Positions 45,309-53,102 of a DNA stretch of 64,000 bases are shown here, one piece after another; within the stretch, counting starts at the first letter, position 1; the number at the start of each line of letters is the position of its first letter. The DNA is taken from contig JAGALK010000134.1 of NCBI GenBank assembly GCA_017625255.1, positions 1 through 64,000 on the forward strand. Reading direction: 5' to 3'. This stretch comes from Lachnospiraceae bacterium (GTDB lineage Bacteria; Bacillota; Clostridia; Lachnospirales; Lachnospiraceae). The translations under genes and the position numbers were made by a program. The notes beneath the pieces were generated by a model. It saw only the letters and a list, made by a program, of their open reading frames with translations. It made no database searches and was not told the origin of the DNA.

Positions 45309-45645
45309 GATTTGTTGGCGGTGTTTGTAGAGACATTTCTCAGTTGTAGTCTGGGTTGAGGGGGTGTTTGCCTGCTTAGGGGCTTGCATATGCGAATAGG
45401 GAAGAGATTAGAATTCCTTAGTATTTCCTGCAATAGACAGCTATTTTCGCGCATGGATGCGCGAAAAAACTCTAGCCACGACATGGAAGTCGTGTCTGGA
45501 GTGGTAGCGTTCGTTATCACAAAAGTTTCGGAAATACTTAGGAATTCTTATCTCTGTAATCTGAGCATATGCAAGCCCCTAGGCAGGCAAATACCCCCTC
45601 AGCCCAGACGGAAACCCAGCCACTACAATCCCCCACCGACAAATC
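45309..45645 (+). ncRNA. Structured inverted-repeat element B (candidate RNA, or MITE-like element)
   Basis: The arms are about 135 bases long with one indel; the best 45 bases (45349-45393 with 45565-45609) pair with only three changes. The centre has two perfect hairpins: TTTTCGCGC/GCGCGAAAA (45444-45467, apex AUGGAU) and CACGAC/GTCGTG (45477-45494, loop AUGGAA). Its reverse complement aligns with element A through AAACT-TTG-TAACGAACG and both central hairpins. The stems differ while the loops are conserved. A T-run follows at 45657-45667. This is the largest gene-free stretch after 2.4 kb. Confidence 0.55.
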
Positions 45646-45657
45646 GGAATCCCCCCT

Positions 45658-45686
45658 TTATTTTTTTACAAAAACAACCGACATAA
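45658..45686 (+). promoter_or_regulatory. Possible sigma-28-type promoter of the large flagellar-locus gene
   Basis: CCGACATAA at 45678-45686 resembles the flagellin promoter -10 box CCGATATAA. The -35 region, 16 bases upstream, is a poor match (TTAT), so this is a weak call. Confidence 0.3.
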
Positions 45687-45734
45687 TAAATAGCGAAAAC
45701 TTATACCTACACAAGGAAGAATTGAGGTACGGAT

Positions 45735-48700
45735 ATGAAAATAGAAGCAGGAAGCTTATTAGAAAAAACATTACAAAAGGAAAATCCCTTTGAGAAAGCC
45801 CGGATAACCACAGAGTTTTCTGATATTGTCAAAGGTAAAAAAACAGGAGACATTGAGCATACTTTTCGAATGGGACAGATTGGCTATGACAAGGACGAGG
45901 TTACAGCGAAAAGTGCAGTAGAAGAATTTCAAGAAAAAATGGCAGGACAGTTAAGTGCAGCAGAGAGAAAAGATCAAATGTCTGTACTGGCAAATACTTT
46001 AAGTGAAGAGGATTACCGTAAATTACAGGAGGATGGGTATTTAGATGTTGATGATATGGACAGCCATACCATCACAACGGTTGTGGATAAGATAAAAGTG
46101 CAGTTAGCAAAAGCAGGCGTAGATGTATCTAAAATGGCAGATGGTCTTTCCAAAGAGCAGTTAGAAATGATAACGGGAAGCATTGCATCAGCCAATCAGC
46201 TGCAAAAAAGCTTTCAGGCGGCAGATATTCCTGTAACAGAAAAGAATATGTCCGAGGGTATGGATGCGTATCAGTTAGCCGCTGAATTGCAGCCATTATC
46301 CGATGGGGCGATTAAATATATGCTGGATAACCATTTGATGCCAAGTGTGTCTAATTTATATAAAGCCGAGTACTCTGGCAGCGCATCTTATGTGATGGCA
46401 GAAGATGTACAAATAGATTTTACAGCCTTACAGGTACAGATAGAACAGGTAATTACAGCAGCAGGAGCAGAGGTAAATGCAAAGACAATAGAAGCCAGTC
46501 AGTGGATGATTCAGAGCGAAATTCCATATACTGTGGATAACTTTTCCTATATGCAGAAGCTTCGTGGATTACAGCTTCCGGCAGAGAATACACAGATTGC
46601 GGATGCGATTGCTCTTGCAGTAGCAGAAGGTGATCGTCCTGCAGATGCAATGCTTTTGCAGGAGTATACTTTGACTGCGCAGGCAGAGCATGCGGTACAG
46701 GTAGTAACAGATGCAGCAGACGAGGACATTGCGTATTTAGTTTCTAACAATATGGAGATTACCGTAGAAAGCTTAGAGCAGACAGCAAAGCTTCGTCAGC
46801 AGGGTGTCATTGATTTAACAGATGCAAAAGCTGTTATAGAATCAAGCACTACAGTCGGTACAGATGCAGCAGAAAATACGGTGATAACCTCAAAGGAACT
46901 GGCATTTTTAACTGCAAAAAGAGTATTAGAAGAAACACGCCTTGCTATGACAACGGAAGCAAATCGTGCGCTCTTAAAGCAGGGAATTACTATAGATACT
47001 AAGCCTTTAGAAGCCCTTGTAGAGCAACTAAAGGAGCAGGAAAATACATTTTATACAAAATTAGTCGGTGAGTCAGCAGGCGCACTTTTTGAAGAAACTA
47101 CACAGAAGGTATCTGATTTAAAACAAATGCCGGCATATGTACTAGGTATGCGTGGCTACAATTTAGATACAGTAAGAGGCCTTCATGAAGCCGGACAGGT
47201 ATTACAGGATACCTTTACCAAGGCGGGAGAAAGCTATGAAGCTTTAATGACAGCGCCAAGAAGTGACCTAGGGGATAATATTCAGAAGGCATTTGCCAAT
47301 GTGGATGATATTTTAACTGATCTTGGCTTAGAGATTAGTGAAGAAAACCAAAGAGCAGTACGAATTCTTGCCTATAATAGTCTGGATATTACCGAAGAAG
47401 CTATCATGACAATGAAACATGCTGATGAAAGAGTACAGCGTACCTTTGCCAATCTTACACCGGCAACTGTCCGGGAAATGATTCGTGAGGGCATTAATCC
47501 TTTAGATATGAATTTAGATGTGTTGAATCAGCAGGCAGAAGCGATACGCTCTGAAAATATGGATGCAGAGGGGGAGAGATTCAGCGAATATTTGTGGAAG
47601 CTAGAACAGAACCATGGTATTTCACAGGAGGAAAGAGAATCCTACATAGGTATTTACAGATTGCTGCATCAGATTGAAAAAACAGACGGAGCAGCCATTG
47701 GTGCATTAATCAGTCAGGGTGCACAGCTTACTATGCGAAACCTTTTAACAGCTGTTAGAAGTGCCAAAAAGAGTGGTATGGATTATACAGTAGACGATGA
47801 ATTTGCAGGAGTAGATCAGTCGGAAGCTGGCTTTAAATCTATTACAGAGCAGATAGAAACTGCTTATCAGAATAATTGTATGAAGGATGTCATGGAAACA
47901 CTGACACCGAATACATTGGAAAAATTATTAGAAAGCTCTGACTGGGAGAATTATACACCGGAGCAGTTAAAAGCCGCATTAGAAGATTATGCAAAAGAAA
48001 TGACGGCACAGGAGCAGGAAACAGATAATGCATATGTAAGGTATCAGTTATCTGAAATTCAGCAGGCAGCAGATGCGGATGAAGAGGTATATCGTCTGTT
48101 AGAACGCTATGAATTGCCAAATACAGTAAACAATGTTTTAGCAGCGAATCGTCTGGTAAGTAAGCGAAATCAGGTGTTTTCCCAGTTGTTTAACAGTGAA
48201 GAAGTATTCTCTGGAGAAGAAGTGGATTTTGCAGCAATTCAGGAAGAAATTTTACAGCGGTTTGTCCACGCTTTAAAAACACCAAAGGAAATGGCAGCTG
48301 CGCAGGAAGTATTGGCAGAAACAGCAGAAAATGTCATGAAGACCATGATTGCGGACAAAGAGCATATTACCAGTATGGATATTCGCGAATTAAAGCTGAT
48401 GAATACACAGATTTCTATTGCAGGAAGAATGGCTGAGGAAGAAAATTATACCATTCCGGTAATGGTGGGGGATGAAGTGACAGGAATGTCCTTAAAGATT
48501 GTCCGCGGTAAGAAGTACAAAGGTATGGTAGAAATTATGTTTGAAACTTCAAAAGCAGGAAAGGTAGCAGCCTGTATTTCAGCTAAAGAAGAAGGTATGG
48601 ATGGTCTTGTGGCAGCAGACAGTCCGGCAATGAAAGAACGATTGGAATATTTCAAGGGTCGGTTGGCAGAAGCCTTTGGCGAAGAATGTCATTTGAATTT

Positions 48701-48860
48701 TGCCTATGAAAAGCATCTGGATTTTGCACGGTTTTCACAGAATTCTGTAGCGGAGCAAAATACAGATACAAAAGAGGGCGAAGAATATGAGGTGCAGACT
48801 GCAAGATTATACAAAATAGCAAAGAGCTTTTTGGAGGTTGTTAAGGAACTGGAATTTTAA
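45735..48860 (+). CDS. Large DUF6240-like protein of the flagellar locus, FliK-like C-terminus
   Basis: The 1,041-residue, mostly helical, Glu/Ala-rich protein has no signal peptide or membrane helix. Repeated segments of the form ALxxGxxVTxxNL and VDNFSYMQKL recur through the first 850 residues. The last 170 residues (IPVMVGDEVTGMSLKIVRGKKYKG, VEIMFETSKAGKVAACI, MKERLEYFKGRL) resemble the C-terminal domain of hook-length control protein FliK. From memory the family is DUF6240, found beside Lachnospiraceae flagellar genes; the exact family name is not certain. AAGGAAGAATTGAGG precedes the ATG. Its stop codon lies inside the flagellin promoter. A role in flagellar export or hook assembly is inferred. 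Confidence 0.6.
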   Translation: MKIEAGSLLEKTLQKENPFEKARITTEFSDIVKGKKTGDIEHTFRMGQIGYDKDEVTAKSAVEEFQEKMAGQLSAAERKDQMSVLANTLSEEDYRKLQEDGYLDVDDMDSHTITTVVDKIKVQLAKAGVDVSKMADGLSKEQLEMITGSIASANQLQKSFQAADIPVTEKNMSEGMDAYQLAAELQPLSDGAIKYMLDNHLMPSVSNLYKAEYSGSASYVMAEDVQIDFTALQVQIEQVITAAGAEVNAKTIEASQWMIQSEIPYTVDNFSYMQKLRGLQLPAENTQIADAIALAVAEGDRPADAMLLQEYTLTAQAEHAVQVVTDAADEDIAYLVSNNMEITVESLEQTAKLRQQGVIDLTDAKAVIESSTTVGTDAAENTVITSKELAFLTAKRVLEETRLAMTTEANRALLKQGITIDTKPLEALVEQLKEQENTFYTKLVGESAGALFEETTQKVSDLKQMPAYVLGMRGYNLDTVRGLHEAGQVLQDTFTKAGESYEALMTAPRSDLGDNIQKAFANVDDILTDLGLEISEENQRAVRILAYNSLDITEEAIMTMKHADERVQRTFANLTPATVREMIREGINPLDMNLDVLNQQAEAIRSENMDAEGERFSEYLWKLEQNHGISQEERESYIGIYRLLHQIEKTDGAAIGALISQGAQLTMRNLLTAVRSAKKSGMDYTVDDEFAGVDQSEAGFKSITEQIETAYQNNCMKDVMETLTPNTLEKLLESSDWENYTPEQLKAALEDYAKEMTAQEQETDNAYVRYQLSEIQQAADADEEVYRLLERYELPNTVNNVLAANRLVSKRNQVFSQLFNSEEVFSGEEVDFAAIQEEILQRFVHALKTPKEMAAAQEVLAETAENVMKTMIADKEHITSMDIRELKLMNTQISIAGRMAEEENYTIPVMVGDEVTGMSLKIVRGKKYKGMVEIMFETSKAGKVAACISAKEEGMDGLVAADSPAMKERLEYFKGRLAEAFGEECHLNFAYEKHLDFARFSQNSVAEQNTDTKEGEEYEVQTARLYKIAKSFLEVVKELEF

Positions 48861-48870
48861 ACCGATATAA
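48842..48870 (+). promoter_or_regulatory. Sigma-28 (FliA/SigD) promoter of flagellin
   Basis: TAAG (48842-48845), 16 bases, then CCGATATAA (48862-48870), close to the consensus TAAA-N15-GCCGATAA. The promoter spans the stop codon of the preceding gene and gives a leader of about 90 bases. Confidence 0.75.
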
Positions 48871-48904
48871 AAAACAGGAATATTTATAGAATACAAGGAA
48901 GTAC

Positions 48905-48925
48905 GATACGGCATGGATGCTGAGA
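48905..48925 (+). promoter_or_regulatory. Small AUGGA hairpin in the flagellin leader (candidate CsrA site)
   Basis: GCATGGATGC (48911-48920) can fold with flanking CG/TG as CGGCA-UGGA-UGCUG. The same ten bases form the apex of a hairpin in element B (45451-45460). A second AGGA-type sequence lies at the Shine-Dalgarno site. In Bacillus, CsrA represses flagellin mRNA through two such leader sites; here this is inference. Confidence 0.4.
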
Positions 48926-48968
48926 AATTTCATACACAGAAGTTACAAAGAAGAGGAAGGTACAGAAT

Positions 48969-50354
48969 ATGAAAATTAATCACAATATGATGGCAGTTGT
49001 TACAAATGCACAGTTACTTCGTACAGAAAGTGGTCTTGCAAGCTCTATGGAAAGATTATCTTCAGGTCTTAAAATTAACAGTGCCAAGGATGATCCGGCA
49101 GGAATGGCGATTGGAAATAAAATGCAGGCACAGATTGACGGTCTGGCACAGGCGTCACAGAATGCGTCTAACGGTATCAGTGTAATTCAGATTGCAGACA
49201 CAGCCCTTGGTGAAGTGACCAGTATTTTACAGAGAATGCGTGAATTGGCTGTACAGGCAGCGACAGATACAAATACCTTACAGGATAGAGAAGCCATTCA
49301 GCAGGAAATTGATTCTTTAAAAGAAGAGGTAGATCGTATTTCTACTGATACAGAATACAATACAAAGAAATTATTAGACGGTAGCTCAGATATCCGTGTA
49401 TACGCAGACGGTGTTTCCCGTATGTCTGTATCAGAGGCAGTAAATCCGGGAAAATATGGCTTAAATATTACATCTGCGGCAACACAGGCAACCATATCTT
49501 CCGCTACGCAGACAGGAACTATTCCAGAGGGAACAGTATCCATTAATGGTATGGAAGTAACCATTTATCAGGGCGAGGATGCTTCTGCAGTATATACAAA
49601 ATTAAGAGAAACAGCTGAGCTTGGAAATATACAGCTTGTATCTACAGGTGGTGCAAGTGTGGAAGATTATGAATTTGGTGATACACTTGAATTTACAACC
49701 TACAACTATGGCAGTGATGCAGGCATTGATATCAAATGCAGCAATGATGAGATTAAAAATTTCCTTGGTTTAACTACAAGTGCGCCGGTTTATGGTGTAG
49801 ATATGGAAATTGAAATTGATCATTCCACTTCATTTGATTCACAGGCAACAGTTATCACAGATGGTAATCGTATAACTGTCACAGATGTTGCAGGTTTTGA
49901 GATGGATTTCATGGTAGATGCCGGATATACGGGAGCATTGGATATTGAAGTTACAGATATTGGAAGACTTACCTTACAGATTGGTGCTAATGAGGATCAG
50001 ACTATGAAGGTGAAGATTCCGGAGATTTCCTGCGATACCTTGTATTTGGACAGAGTAGATGTTACAAAGGTTGATGGCGGCGGATATGCAATATCTGTTT
50101 TGGACAAAGCCATTGAAAAAGCATCATCAGCCCGTTCTGCTATGGGTGCATGCCAGAATCGTTTAGAGTATGCCGTAGACAGCTTAGATGCATCCGAAGA
50201 AGATATGACAGCAGCTATTTCCAGAATTCAGGATGTGGATATGGCAGAAGAAATGACAGAATATACAAAATACAATGTGTTGAGTCAGGCAGGAACTTCT
50301 GTACTTGCACAGGCAAATGATGTTCCACAGATGGTATTGCAGTTATTACAGTAG
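48969..50354 (+). CDS. Flagellin
   Basis: The 461-residue filament protein has a conserved D0/D1 N-terminus (MKINHNMMAVVTNAQLLRTE, MERLSSGLKINSAKDDPAGM, QNASNGISVIQIADTALGEV). The C-terminal helices are also conserved (ARSAMGACQNRLEYAVDSL, DMAEEMTEYTKYNVLSQAGTSVLAQAN), ending QMVLQLLQ. The central variable region (about residues 150-370) is surface exposed. AGAGGAAGG precedes the ATG. It is exported by the flagellar type III system, with FliS (next gene, 12 bases on) as chaperone, and driven by the sigma-28 promoter at 48842. Confidence 0.95.
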   Translation: MKINHNMMAVVTNAQLLRTESGLASSMERLSSGLKINSAKDDPAGMAIGNKMQAQIDGLAQASQNASNGISVIQIADTALGEVTSILQRMRELAVQAATDTNTLQDREAIQQEIDSLKEEVDRISTDTEYNTKKLLDGSSDIRVYADGVSRMSVSEAVNPGKYGLNITSAATQATISSATQTGTIPEGTVSINGMEVTIYQGEDASAVYTKLRETAELGNIQLVSTGGASVEDYEFGDTLEFTTYNYGSDAGIDIKCSNDEIKNFLGLTTSAPVYGVDMEIEIDHSTSFDSQATVITDGNRITVTDVAGFEMDFMVDAGYTGALDIEVTDIGRLTLQIGANEDQTMKVKIPEISCDTLYLDRVDVTKVDGGGYAISVLDKAIEKASSARSAMGACQNRLEYAVDSLDASEEDMTAAISRIQDVDMAEEMTEYTKYNVLSQAGTSVLAQANDVPQMVLQLLQ

Positions 50355-50366
50355 GAGTAAAACAGC

Positions 50367-50843
50367 ATGAAAGAAGAGCAGATTAAGGATTTTACCAGAC
50401 GAATCAGTCAGTGTAATAAAGGTGAGATGATAGTCATTATTTATGATATTCTTTTTGCCTATATGGAGGATGCGAAAGAGTCTTATGCCGTGCATAATTA
50501 TGAGGGTTTTAAGCTTGCGCTTAAAAAAGCAGAAAAGGCAGTGGATGAACTGATAAAGGCATTGAGCTTTCGTTATGATATAGCCAAAGATCTGTATTCA
50601 CTCTATGTTTTTGCAAAAGAATCCATGGCAAAGGCGGTTATAAAAAACCGCCTAAAAGAAGTAGAAGATGCGAGAAGGGTTCTTTATCAACTGTATGAAG
50701 CCTTTGTAGAGGCTGCAAAACAGGATCATTCAGAACCCCTGATGAAAAATACCCAGCAGGTGTATGCAGGTATGACCTACGGGAAAAATAATTTAACAGA
50801 AACATTTCAGGAACTTGAAACTTCCAGAGGATTCTTTGCATAA
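50367..50843 (+). CDS. fliS: Flagellar export chaperone FliS
   Basis: The 158-residue helical protein is of the FliS family, which binds the C-terminus of flagellin to prevent polymerisation in the cytoplasm. The family pattern is visible in ISQCNKGEMIVIIYDILFAYMEDA, KKAEKAVDELIKALSF and KDLYSLYVFAKESMAKAV. It is slightly longer than typical FliS (about 130 residues). Position directly after flagellin supports the call. Its 3' end overlaps the convergent DUF2508 gene by 37 bases. Confidence 0.85.
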   Translation: MKEEQIKDFTRRISQCNKGEMIVIIYDILFAYMEDAKESYAVHNYEGFKLALKKAEKAVDELIKALSFRYDIAKDLYSLYVFAKESMAKAVIKNRLKEVEDARRVLYQLYEAFVEAAKQDHSEPLMKNTQQVYAGMTYGKNNLTETFQELETSRGFFA

Positions 50844-51058
50844 GAATCCTCTATTTGTTTTATCCGGCTAAGTAAGAATTTGTAACGCATTTGTGCAGAT
50901 TTGACCTCATAAATATAACAGTCAATCAAATCCGGCTCAATCACATTTGAAAGATTGGTATAAGCAGAATCCAAATCGTTTTTTGTCTGGTCTAAATCTG
51001 CTAATAGTAGAGCATAGCGTTTATCACCTAAAACACTGTCCTTGAGAAATCGTTTCAT
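50807..51058 (-). CDS. DUF2508 family protein (YaaL-like)
   Basis: The 83-residue helical protein has the YaaL pattern VIEPDLIDCYIYEVKSAQM, RYKFLLSRIKQ. AAGGAAAG precedes its ATG on the minus strand. In Bacillus, yaaL lies directly upstream of bofA in the same direction. Here it is adjacent to bofA but divergent from it, and its 3' end runs into fliS. Its function is unknown. Confidence 0.75.
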   Translation of the reverse strand: MKRFLKDSVLGDKRYALLLADLDQTKNDLDSAYTNLSNVIEPDLIDCYIYEVKSAQMRYKFLLSRIKQIEDSYAKNPLEVSSS

Positions 51059-51197
51059 AATAGCCCCGCTTTCCTTAAAACTATAAATTAAAAACTGTTA
51101 CTTAAATTATAGTCAAAAATTTGAAGAGTATACAAAAAAAGGTATATTTTTTGGAAAAAAGTATATATTGTACCAAGAAAACATAGCGGACAAAAAT

Positions 51198-51470
51198 ATG
51201 GATATGAAAAACGGTATGTTAGCAGTCATTGGTATCTGTGTATTAGTATTGCTGATTGGTGTTTTGCGGCAAAAGGCGGAAATTCTTTTAAATTTTGTGG
51301 TAAGGAGTATTTTAGGCGTTATTGCTATTTATAGCATTAATATGGTGTTGGCACAGATGGGAATTTCCCATGCAGTAGGGATAAATCCAATAAGTGTTTT
51401 GACAGTGGGAAGCCTTGGTACAGGCGGGCTGGGGCTGCTTTATGGAATTTTGTTTTACAATATATTGTGA
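51198..51470 (+). CDS. bofA: BofA family protein (pro-sigma-K processing inhibitor-like)
   Basis: This is a 90-residue membrane protein with two or three helices (GMLAVIGICVLVLLIGVLR, ILGVIAIYSINMVL) and the BofA tail ISHAVGINPISVLTVGSLGTGGLGLLYGI. In Bacillus, BofA inhibits SpoIVFB-mediated pro-sigma-K cleavage during sporulation. The start is uncertain: ATG 51198 or 51204, or TTG 51168, none with a good Shine-Dalgarno site. The neighbouring DUF2508 gene supports the call. Confidence 0.8.
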   Translation: MDMKNGMLAVIGICVLVLLIGVLRQKAEILLNFVVRSILGVIAIYSINMVLAQMGISHAVGINPISVLTVGSLGTGGLGLLYGILFYNIL

Positions 51471-51506
51471 CAATTTCACAAAATTCAAAAACTTGTCAGA
51501 AACCTC

Positions 51507-51535
51507 TGGACAAATAAAACACAAAGTCCTATAAT
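51507..51535 (+). promoter_or_regulatory. Promoter of the Tad pilus operon
   Basis: TGGACA (51507-51512), a 17-base spacer and a perfect TATAAT (51530-51535), about 50 bases before the first tad gene. A small TTGTGA/TCACAA inverted repeat lies upstream at 51466-51482. Confidence 0.65.
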
Positions 51536-51582
51536 CCAATCTACAAAGACAAGCGAGGTGATGTATTGGAAGCGTAAAGCAT

Positions 51583-52086
51583 ATGCTGCTGTTTTGTCTT
51601 TTGATTATAGCAGTAGCGCAGGATATTCGGTCTGGAAAGATTTCCAACCGGCTAATCGCGGCAGGATGTATGATTGGATTCTTTGTTCAGTTGATAGAAT
51701 ACCAGATTTCTGGCGTGTATTATTTTCTCAGGAACATATCCGTTCCTGTAATTCTTTTATATCTTTTATTTCAAATGCGTGTCCTTGGGGCAGGCGATAT
51801 CAAACTATTTTCCATGATAGGCAGTATACTTACAATTCAGGAATTATACAGATGTATGATGATAGGTTTTTTAGCAAGTGGAATAGGTGCAGGCTTTTGT
51901 CTGGTATTTCGTAAAAATTGGCGTTTGCATTTAATACATGCGGTTCACTACCTTTATACTCTCTTCAAAAATAAAGAAGTATCATCCTACATACCTTTAG
52001 AAGAAGCAGAAACATGGAAATTTGCTTTTTCTGTTCCCATACTCTTTGGTGTAATCGGTGCACTGTATTTTCCTGCGGCAAGATAA
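51583..52086 (+). CDS. A24-family prepilin peptidase (TadV/CpaA-like)
   Basis: The 167-residue membrane peptidase carries the two catalytic Asp sites of type-IV prepilin/Flp peptidases: AQDIRSGKISNRLI near the N-terminus and VLGAGDIKLFSMIG (GxGD). It processes Flp-type pilins at the membrane. ATG 51583 is the first standard start after an upstream stop. The better-placed GAGGTG (51555-51560) would suit an ATT at 51565, so the start is uncertain. It is the first gene of the tad operon. Confidence 0.85.
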   Translation: MLLFCLLIIAVAQDIRSGKISNRLIAAGCMIGFFVQLIEYQISGVYYFLRNISVPVILLYLLFQMRVLGAGDIKLFSMIGSILTIQELYRCMMIGFLASGIGAGFCLVFRKNWRLHLIHAVHYLYTLFKNKEVSSYIPLEEAETWKFAFSVPILFGVIGALYFPAAR

Positions 52087-52097
52087 GGAGGTATTGG

Positions 52098-53102
52098 GTG
52101 ATTCATTTAAAAATAGCAGTTTTAGACAAAGACAAAAAATATTTAGCAAGACTGCGGGCATATTTACTACGGAAAAAAGAACAGTTTTTTTTGGTGTATG
52201 GTTTTGGCAGCAAAGAAGAGTATTTGAACAGCAAAGAGAGGTTTGATGCCTTGCTGGTAACCGGAGAGTTGTGGGAAAAAGATTTGGAAAAATGCTCTGG
52301 GACAAAGGTGATTTTGCTGCATGAAGGCTGGGTTCCGGCACAGGCAGAAGGAGTTTTTTCAGTGGCAAAGTATCAGTCCGCAGAGCGACTGTTCAGACAA
52401 ATTTCGGCGTTGCTTTGGCAGCAGCATAAAAGAGCACCAAAGAGGATTTTTCCCAAGGATGCAAGACTTATTGGCGTATATTCACCAGTTCATGTGGGCA
52501 ATCAGATGCTCTTTTCCATGACAATGGCAAGGCTGCTTGGTGAACAGGAAAAGGTCTTATATATTAATCTTATGGAACACAGTGGGTTCTATTCTTTGAC
52601 AGAGGCTGTGGCAGAAAAGGATATCGGAGATTTGCTTTATGGCATGCTGGAGATGGAGCACAATTTTACTATGGGGCTTCACAGTATCCGACAGACATAT
52701 GCAAATTTTGATTATATTCCGCCAGCCGTAAATCCCGAACATCTTTCAGAAATTCCCAGAGCGTTATATGAAAAATTATTCTTCTCCCTAAAGCATCAAA
52801 GTGGTTATGATGTGGTCATTATTGATTTTGGAATGGTTTTTTTGGGCTTCGCAGAGACATTATCTGTTTTGGAACGGTTATATTGTCTTGGAAAAAGCGG
52901 AAAAATCAATCATTGCCGTATGGAAGAATTTGAAGAATATCTGACAAAGGAAACGACCTACGGGGCTGCACGGATGCAAAAGCTGGTATTGCCGGATAAG
53001 TTAGCATGCAGAGAGATACCAAACCCTTTAGACAGCAGTTTGTATGGAGAAATGGGAGACTATATACGGGGGTATTTATATGGCAAAAGAGAAATTGAGT
53101 GA
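52098..53102 (+). CDS. TadZ/CpaE-like pilus assembly protein with degenerate P-loop
   Basis: The 334-residue protein has an N-terminal receiver-like domain (LKIAVLDKDKKYLARLRAYL) and a C-terminal ParA/MinD-like domain. The P-loop position reads GVYSPVHVGNQMLFSMTMARLL, without the GKT of a working Walker A. The downstream strand YDVVIIDFGMVFL is conserved. TadZ marks the pole for Tad assembly in other bacteria. GTG 52098 with AAGGAGGT upstream is the start. It overlaps tadA by 23 bases. Confidence 0.7.
   Translation: MIHLKIAVLDKDKKYLARLRAYLLRKKEQFFLVYGFGSKEEYLNSKERFDALLVTGELWEKDLEKCSGTKVILLHEGWVPAQAEGVFSVAKYQSAERLFRQISALLWQQHKRAPKRIFPKDARLIGVYSPVHVGNQMLFSMTMARLLGEQEKVLYINLMEHSGFYSLTEAVAEKDIGDLLYGMLEMEHNFTMGLHSIRQTYANFDYIPPAVNPEHLSEIPRALYEKLFFSLKHQSGYDVVIIDFGMVFLGFAETLSVLERLYCLGKSGKINHCRMEEFEEYLTKETTYGAARMQKLVLPDKLACREIPNPLDSSLYGEMGDYIRGYLYGKREIE

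Noticed and set aside
45302..45793. Three overlapping reading frames across element B
   Set aside because: They follow from the long inverted repeat being open in several frames. There is no ribosome-binding site, and one frame runs into the start of the real 45735 gene.
50844..51200. Second flagellar gene downstream of fliS on the plus strand
   Set aside because: No plus-strand frame continues; the minus-strand DUF2508 gene accounts for the region.
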